In this document: piece by piece, positions 1 through 6,164 of the stretch
Layout: every line of letters begins with the position of its first letter
How positions within the stretch are numbered: the stretch's first letter is position 1
Notes under the pieces: generated by a model
Database searches by the model: none
Seen by the model: the letters and a program-made list of their open reading frames with translations, nothing else
What the model was told of the DNA's origin: nothing
Assembly (NCBI GenBank): GCA_019114015.1
Contig: DXGG01000048.1
Location: forward strand, 1 to 8,160
Origin: Candidatus Onthomorpha intestinigallinarum
GTDB lineage: Bacteria > Bacteroidota > Bacteroidia > Bacteroidales > P3
Direction: 5' to 3'
Length of the DNA stretch: 8,160 bases
Program-made: the position numbers and the translations under genes

Positions 1-145
1 TCTCATACCTGCTTGCTCCAGACTGCAAATCGTCACTGCTCAATACTCTGCCCTGCAAGTCCGTAACAATCAGTCTCGCAGACTCATTCAAGCCCTCTAT
101 CTCGATTGTAGCCTTGTCGCTCGCCGGATTCGGATAGATAACTGC
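1..145 (-). other. T9SS type A C-terminal sorting domain (partial)
   Basis: After fn3-8 and a short Gly/Ser linker comes SAVIYPNPASDK, then an alternating strand pattern (ATIEIEG, ARLIVTDLQGRVL, QSGASRYE). This is the Por_Secre_tail/type A sorting domain, which the T9SS recognises before it is removed and the cargo is attached to the surface or released. About 48 residues are visible; family members are usually 70-80 long and end in a pattern like sGvYfv, so roughly 30 residues and the stop should lie just beyond base 1. Confidence 0.93.
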
Positions 146-3100
146 ACTCAAGCCTCCTTCTGCATCGCTCAAACCTGATGTGGTAATAAACGTCTTTATA
201 TCGCCGTAGGCCGTGCCCGCATCATTGGTGATGTATGCCCTGAAGAAATAGTTCGTTCCAGATTCCAAATCCGTAGCATTGGCCGTCAATGCTCCCGCAT
301 TCTCGGTCGCTGCCAAGGTGACTACATCAGGTGTCTCCATGTCGAAGTCTTCCATTGTAGACATCAAGAAGCCTACCGTATAGCTGTCGTCTCCTCCGTT
401 CGAAGTCAACGTTCCGTGCAATACTGCCGTATGGTCGTTTATATCGCTCGCCTCATTCGTTTCCACCGTACCCATTACTATTTCTATCTCCTCATTCTCG
501 GTTGTAAACGTCAAGACAGCTCCTTCGAACTCTTCCGTACCAACAGTTACGTATGCCTTGAACTCGTATGAAGTGGCAGGGGTCAAGTCCGTAAGTGTTG
601 CAGTAAGCGTTGTCGTGCCCGTTGCAGCTACATCCGTCCAGTCAGTGGATTCCGTTGTCTTGTACTTGAAGCCTCTTGCCGTGATGGTCTCCGTGCCTTC
701 AACTACCGTTGCATTCAAGGTCGCCTCCGTCTCCGTAACGTTGCTTGCAGCTACCGTTGTCACTACAGGGTTGACAACTCCTTCGCTTGCAGTAGTGAAT
801 GCTACGGATACCCATGACGAATAGCTTTCGCCGCAGTTGGCCCTTACATAGGCTGTGTATTGCGTGCCTGCCGTCAATTCGGTGAAAGTGTGGCTTGTTG
901 CAGTAACGTCAACAGCCTCTCCGTCCTCACCCAATCTTACCTGCCATGAACTCTCGCTGCCGCCTGCAGTCCATGTCAACTCGGCTGTCGTTTCGGTGAT
1001 GTTCGTAACTGTCAGGTTGGTTGGCTCCGCACATGGTTCCGGTTCTATAACCTCTCCACCTTCTGTCAATGACAAATCGTCTATGGATAGATAATAAGGA
1101 GAATATGACGCATTACAATAAATAGCTATATAGTAAACGCCATCCTCATCAGGAATAAATGTTCCCGTGTATTCCTGATATGTTGTATTTACAGGGGAAG
1201 AAACAGCCGTTCCTATCGTAGAGATAGCATCTGCTGCGGTTTGTCCGCTGCATAATTTGGCTTCAAGAGTAGTCCATCCCGACCGACCGTCTGTTATATA
1301 CCAGAACGAGAACGTATATTCATTGCCTGCCGTAAGTTCGAATCCAGGAGTGAATATATAATCATCGCAACCCCACATGAATGATGCAAATTTGCTTCCT
1401 GTTCTTGCCACTTGATTGTAATCGTTAGATTGTGCGGAAGTGTATGTCTTAACATCATCTCCCAAATTTGTTGCTTCCATACATGCAGGCAATTCATTGG
1501 CGGCTGTTATGTCCTCAAAACCTTCTGTCCATGGCAATTCAACAGGCGGACATTTGGTAGTGAAAGTCAATGATGGAGACCATGACGTAGTCGAACCATC
1601 TGAGCAAACACTTCTTACTGCTATCGTATAAGTTGTCAAACTTTCAAGATCTGTCAATTCTATTGGATTCTCATACACAGCAACAGCATCTGCCGTTTCC
1701 ATATCACCGCCTTCTTCTACCAACACATATTCCCATTCGGTAGCTTCTCCTATTTCAACAAATGAAACAGTGGCAGAATTGTAGCCTATATTGGAAACCG
1801 TCAATGCGGACGGTGTCTGACATTCGCTCCATTCTCCAACCTCTATGTTGTCTATATACACATTGTTATCTGCATTATTTATAGTGCTTCCGCCAAAGAA
1901 CGCGAACTTAACATGTCCCGTAATAGGGTTATCGTCCGCATCTACCAACTTAAAGATAACCCTTGTAGGAGTACGTCCAAGATCCGAGAAATCATGTTCC
2001 AAATCCTCATCTCCGTCCTTGTAAATAATTGCATTGTCAGAAGACCAAGATTGTCCGTTGTCCGTCGATACCAAAATAGCAAATATATCGTCAGAACCAT
2101 ACGTTGGGTCTGCATCGTCAAAATAAGGTCTTAACAAAACATCCGCTGCTATCTGGCAAGTAGTGGAACCGTCGCCCAAATCAACAGAAGGTGTTATCAA
2201 CCAATACTGATTGATATAATACACATTCATTGCCATTCTTCCGTCCGTTATTCCTCCGATTGGGTCTGTAGTATGTTCCCATCCATAGTCTGCAGATGAT
2301 AATGACGAAGCTTGTATTGTTCCCGAAGGGAAAGAACCTTCCATTGAAGACCAACAAGGATTGGTTATTACGTCTGTATCGAATGTTTCTGTCCATGGCA
2401 AAGGCAAAACAGCGCAAGATGTAATTATGCTTGATTGAACATAAATGGATGAAGACTCATCGGAACAAACAGCCTGAACTCTCACATCATACTGCGTTGC
2501 ATAAGGAAGTTCCTCTATCGTATAAGGGGTGTCACTTATATCCGTCAATACCGTCCATTCTGTATCGTTGGCAGATTTGTATTCTATCACATAGTTACCT
2601 GCTTCATTAGGATCGGTAAATGAAACCGTTATGTTTGCACTCTCGCCTGCATCTTCCGTTGTCAATGTCAAATCCGTAACTTCCACACAGTTGCGTGCTT
2701 CCAACTTTATATTGTCTATGGCTGCAGGAGGTTGCGTTCCACCGCTACCGTCATTACGCCACATGAATACAAGTTTCTTGACTGTATTGGCATAACTTTC
2801 GTCAAGAATAACAGTATCTGAAACCCATGCGGAATTCGTAGATGTCAATTGCCCGGTAATTGCATAATTGGAATTAGGAATACTGGAAGACAGCTCCTGA
2901 TCCAAATCCATTAAATAAACCCTTGAATAATCATAGGTACTATAACTGGTTGCTTCTCCTTCATGTTTTCTGTCGAAAGTCAATACGTATCCGCCTGCAT
3001 CACCGAATTCTATTACCGTGGAGAAATAAACCGTTGAAGCAGAGCTTAAAGTATAGTTGTTTGAAACTCCGTTATCATCGCTTATGTACATGGCTCCGCC

Positions 3101-5798
3101 CATGGTAGGCGTACCGCTTTCGTCTACGGTGTTGTTCACTGCTGTGCCATAATGCCATTGGTTAGTTGCGGTGTTGTTGTCTATTATTATCTCCGCCATG
3201 TTTTCAGCATCGTCGAAGTTCTGTTCATAAGGCAAGGTAACGGTTACAGGAATGGTAGCAGCAACAGGGATGGTAAATGCACCGCCGCAATCCTGTTGTA
3301 CCGCAAAATAATATGTCTCTTCAGTAGTTAACCCGTCTATTATATAAGGTACCTCTTCAGCATCGGATACGTTGGCTGTAAATTCAGCCGATTCAGGATC
3401 AAAATCCTCTGCCGTCTCGGCTTGTCCGTAAGCTATCACCCAACCGCTGCCGTTTGAATTGGACGTATTGAAACTAACCGACACGCTTTCGCTTGAAGTG
3501 GGACTTACAGCTAAACCATATACGTCAGGACAGTCAGGTATGACGCTGACAACCAATGAATCTATGTAGAATGATGATGACATTTGGTCAACAACCAATG
3601 CGAAACGAGTGTTTCCGGAATAATTGGAAAGATATACTTCATAATCTTCAAAATCGTTTGAAATAGTCAGATTTATGGTCTCAACCAAAGTAAAGCTTGA
3701 AGTATCTGCCGCTGAAGTGATGTCTCCGTCCGTAACGTCTTTGGCATAAATCTTCAATACAGGACTATTGGTGGAAGTTGTAGCTTTTGCCTTGAAGTTC
3801 ACTCTCTCATTGCCCGTAAGTTCAAACACCGGAGATATGAACCATTCCGAAAAGTCATAAGTATAATAAGAGGAAGAAGTACCATAAAGATACAGAGATT
3901 GTGTTCCAGAATATACACTGGATGAAGAAGTATTGTTACTCCAATAATAGTAGCTTCCACCTCCGTGTATGTTATACCAGCAAAGAGGTGCTGTTCTGTT
4001 GCCTATAACTCCGTCAGCCTCTTGGAAGGTCTCTTCGAAGTCCATTACATAAGGCAGGTCTATAACGGATGTACATGGAGTATTGAATGTAACTGTTTCG
4101 GAAACGAACGATGTATCCGTACCGTCACAAACTGCTGTAATTCTCAATTGATAACGACTGCCATAAAGCAAATCGGGAACGACAACAGGATTATCCGAAG
4201 ATGTATAAGTCGTCCATTCCGTTTCTGTCTCCAACTTATATTCAACCATATATTCGGAAGTATTTGAATTGTTATCGGTAAACGTAACATTTGCATTAAC
4301 CGTTCCGTCCATGTCTTCCGTTTGAACTTCTACATCGGAAAGCATTCCGCAAGTCAATTCCGTAATTGCAATATTGTCTATGGCTGCAGGAGGATTCTCT
4401 CCGCCTCCGTTATCATTTCTCCACATGAAAACCAGTTTCTTTGTTGTATTGGCATAAGTGTTTGGTATAAATATTTCTTCAGTCACCCATGACGCAATAC
4501 CTTCTTCATTTTCCGTCGATCCCAATTGGCTTGAAATGGCATAGCTTGCATCGGGCAAGGTAGTATTGGAAAGTTCCGCATCCACATCCATAAGATAAAC
4601 TCTTACATAGTCCCAGCCATTCTCTCCTATTTGTTTTCTGTCGAAAGTCAACTTGAAATCAGGACCTTCCCCAAAGCCTATAAATGTGGAAAAATAAGCT
4701 ATGGATGTAGCATCATCTACGGTATAGGCATTGGTTGTTCCGCCATCATTGCTTATATACATCGCACCACCATCGGTAGGTGTATCTTCGTCAATCATGG
4801 TGTTGTTCTCTATAGTGCCATGATACCATTTGTTTGTTACTGTTCCATTTGTAATGGTCCACTCGGCCATGTCGTCCGCATTGTCAAAATTCTCATAATA
4901 TGGCAAGTACTGTATCAAGCTCTCGTCCACATTGGTACAGAAGTTAGCTCTAACCTCTCTGCTGTTGCCGTCCGAACATATCGTCCACACCTTTACATCA
5001 TATCTTGTCAACGGTGACAAATCGGATAGAGTTGTGTTCTCTCCGGACACATTGTCCAATTCTATCCACTCTTCACTGTCTTGTGTCTTGTAGGCAATAC
5101 CGTATTCACTTGAAGTAGAGTTTTCATTGGTCGTCCATGTAATTTCCGCATCAGTAGCAGTAATGTTTGATACCGTTAGATTCATTGGAGGATAACAGAT
5201 TTCCACTGCTTCTCCGGAAAAATGAAATTTGGTGCTCGGAACATAATCCTGCCTTGTACCAGAAGGAGGATTGGATGCAGATATTATGGTACCGTCTGAA
5301 CAATTGTACAGAGAGGCATTTGTTATCGGGAATGTTGCATAGTTCCTGCCACTTCCCGCAAAACTTCCAGTCTCGTTTAGATAAGCAACCACAAGATTGC
5401 CACCCGTGTACATGAAAGGTTCATCCAACTCTATCCTTACCCAACCGTCAGAGAAAGTGACGCTTCCGTTAAACACTTGTGTGAGTTCGGTCAAAGGAAT
5501 CCAATCCGTTGAACTGCTGAATGCACTGCGATCAACTTCTCCCATGTAGATTGTCGAAGGATTGACTGTTGCCGGCGTGCTATAAGAAAACTTATAGCTT
5601 ATGGCTGTAATCATTCCCGGTTGCAACGAGTCAGCAGGATAGATACTTTGGGAGTAGCCATATTTAAACCAATTGGCAACAGGTACCAAAGTAGATGTCC
5701 CTGTGCCATACTCCCCTACAGCATACGTCACCTCCTCCTGGGCCGACAGCTGCATTGCAAAGACTATTGCCATTGCAAGTAATAAGAATCGTTTCATA
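1..5798 (-). CDS. Giant modular T9SS-secreted protein with alternating fn3 and MAM-like (choice-of-anchor J) domains; 3' end outside window; frameshift in signal peptide
   Basis: Partial gene, about 1932 residues visible if the shift at 5759-5762 is repaired; the uninterrupted frame alone runs from ATG 5755 to the window edge. Layout in repaired numbering: signal peptide 1-20; N-terminal beta domain ~21-200 (GYSQSIYP, YMGEVDRS); fn3-1 201-288; J-domain A 298-482 (LPYYENFD, LTFDRK, MWRND, AAIDNI); fn3-2 483-575; J2 581-755 (LPYVMDFEE, WFISPVFEL); fn3-3 756-850; J-domain B 855-1036; fn3-4 1037-1128; J4 1133-1323 (LPWTETFD, YWLITPSVDL, YIDNIEV); fn3-5 1326-1416; J5 1421-1580; fn3-6 1589-1671; fn3-7 and fn3-8 ~1677-1875; sorting domain from 1885. 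No catalytic domain is visible. Such J/fn3 chains in Bacteroidota are usually exported by T9SS and bind glycans or proteins at the surface; an adhesin or binding role here is inference. It has its own promoter (5841-5872), so is probably transcribed separately from the upstream gene. Confidence 0.9.
2414..3235 (-). repeat. Internal duplication, copy B (J-domain plus fn3)
   Basis: This unit encodes J-domain B (LPYEQNFDDAENMAE ... LTFDRKHEGE ... FMWRNDGSGG ... PPAAIDNI) and fn3-4 (TEDAGESANITVSFTDP ... EYKSANDTEWT). It is the counterpart of 4073-4906. One difference: the Trp after DMAE in copy A is Ile in copy B (NMAEIII). The other three J domains of the protein (J2, J4, J5) are far less similar to these two. 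Confidence 0.85.
4073..4906 (-). repeat. Internal duplication, copy A (J-domain plus fn3)
   Basis: This unit encodes J-domain A (LPYYENFDNADDMAEW ... FMWRNDNGGG ... PPAAIDNI) and fn3-2 (TEDMDGTVNANVTFTDN ... EYKLETETEWT). Its protein sequence lines up end to end with the unit at 2414-3235. DNA identity persists in places: the 23 bases at 4371-4393 (PPAAIDN codons) recur exactly at 2709-2731, and 20 bases encoding LTFDRK are shared. It looks like a segmental duplication in which the two copies have since diverged. Confidence 0.85.
5738..5798 (-). other. Sec signal peptide, split between two frames
   Basis: ATG at 5798 opens with MKRFLLLAMAIVF: a basic n-region (KR) and a hydrophobic core. The continuation AMQLSAQ/E, with a plausible signal peptidase I site after SAQ, is read only one base further on. 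Together they make a normal 20-residue signal peptide, as a T9SS cargo needs for crossing the inner membrane. There is no lipobox cysteine. No Shine-Dalgarno is seen; the leader is A/T-rich, as usual in Bacteroidota. ATG 5755 in the long frame would begin MQLSAQ and lack a signal peptide, so I take 5798 as the original start. Confidence 0.8.
5759..5762 (-). other. Apparent +1 frameshift at a T4 run
   Basis: On the minus strand the codons read ata gtc ttt, then t, then gca atg cag. Reading straight on from ATG 5798 gives FCNAAVGPGGGD and a TAA at 5666-5664 after 44 residues. Skipping one T gives FAMQLSAQEEVTY and a frame open to the window edge. The long frame has a TAG at 5767-5765, just upstream, so it cannot start earlier than ATG 5755. 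One extra T, TTTT in place of TTT, explains everything. The sequence TTT-T also allows a tRNA-Phe to re-pair after a +1 slip. Confidence 0.85.
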
Positions 5799-5840
5799 AG
5801 ACTTAAATTTTTATTGATAATAATATTTGCTAAGCAATGA

Positions 5841-5872
5841 CAAAGGTAATACGTTTTTATCGTATTTCCAAA
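5841..5872 (-). promoter_or_regulatory. Bacteroidota-type promoter of the giant T9SS gene
   Basis: On the minus strand there is TTTG (5872-5869), a 20-base spacer, and TACCTTTG (5848-5841). This matches the Bacteroidota primary sigma factor pattern TTTG-N19to21-TAnnTTTG. Transcription would begin near 5834-5836, giving a leader of about 37 bases before ATG 5798. The leader is A/T-rich and begins with a small TTGC/GCAA stem (5827-5837). The promoter's position favours 5798 over 5755 as the start codon. Confidence 0.72.
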
Positions 5873-5987
5873 TATGAAAACAAAAAAAAATGAAAGAATA
5901 TTCATCTCTTGTATTGGAATAAGATTTAATATCTTTATTATCATTGTGTTAGGATGTGTTTTTGCAAGTCTGGATTTTTTTTTCGAA

Positions 5988-6008
5988 CGCCCATGTATTT
6001 ATTGGGCG
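5988..6008. repeat. Inverted repeat CGCCCA / TGGGCG
   Basis: Perfect 6-base GC-rich arms (5988-5993 and 6003-6008) with a 9-base AT loop stand out in an AT-rich spacer. They lie about 120-140 bases upstream of the -33 element of the giant gene. Neither strand has a T-run after the stem in the reading direction, so it is not an intrinsic terminator. It could be an operator; no binding protein can be named. Confidence 0.55.
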
Positions 6009-6026
6009 ATATAGGATAACAGATAT

Positions 6027-6038
6027 GTACTTTTGTAC
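6027..6038. repeat. Small inverted repeat GTAC-TTTT-GTAC
   Basis: Two GTAC copies separated by four T's make a 4-base stem with a 4-base loop, or equally a short direct repeat since GTAC is its own complement. Short enough to be chance; noted because it lies between the two larger inverted repeats of the spacer. Confidence 0.3.
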
Positions 6039-6061
6039 TTTCGAAAAATAGAAGAAAAAAT

Positions 6062-6089
6062 ATTCATTCATAATGCGCATTGAATGAAT
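6062..6089. repeat. Inverted repeat ATTCATTCA / TGAATGAAT around a palindrome
   Basis: Perfect 9-base arms (6062-6070 and 6081-6089) enclose a 10-base centre, and the centre overlaps the 10-base palindrome AATGCGCATT (6072-6081). It sits 11 bases beyond the terminator on the minus strand. Function is unknown: a protein-binding site or a transcript-end hairpin are both possible. Confidence 0.55.
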
Positions 6090-6100
6090 CTTGATTATAA

Positions 6101-6146
6101 AAAAACGGAATTTGATTTCATTTTGTCAGAATCAAATTCCGTTTTT
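6101..6146 (-). terminator. Intrinsic terminator of the TPR gene
   Basis: A perfect inverted repeat has arms of 17 bases: AAAAACGGAATTTGATT at 6101-6117 and its complement at 6130-6146, with a 12-base loop. Read on the minus strand the stem ends in a run of six T's and lies 18 bases past the TAA of the TPR gene at 6165-6167. The T's and A's are symmetric, so it could also stop transcription on the plus strand, but no plus-strand gene is seen nearby. Confidence 0.85.
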
Positions 6147-6164
6147 CCGAAACTTTGTTTGGAT

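Larger units (their letters stand above)
5873..6100. other. AT-rich intergenic spacer without a gene
   Basis: Between the terminator and the promoter I see no coding frame with plausible protein sequence on either strand, and no tRNA-like or other RNA fold I can name. It holds poly-A/T tracts (5881-5889, 5975-5983) and three inverted repeats listed separately. A TACTTTTG at 6028-6035 on the plus strand resembles a -7 element, but lacks a proper TTTG at the right distance and has no gene downstream. Confidence 0.7.

Noticed and set aside
4631..5017. Plus-strand open frame of 128 codons
   Set aside because: Complement of J-domain A and fn3-1; no coding character of its own.
5666..5798. 44-residue frame from ATG 5798 as a separate small gene
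   Set aside because: Its first 13 codons are the start of the signal peptide of the long frame, and its remainder (GPGGGDVCCRGVW) is out-of-frame reading of the long gene.
5988..6008. GC-rich hairpin as an intrinsic terminator
   Set aside because: The T-run lies before the stem on the plus strand and appears as A's after it on the minus strand, so neither strand has the U-tract needed.
5873..6100. Inverted repeats as ends of an insertion sequence or invertible promoter
   Set aside because: The repeats differ from each other, enclose only short loops, and no transposase or recombinase gene is present in the window.
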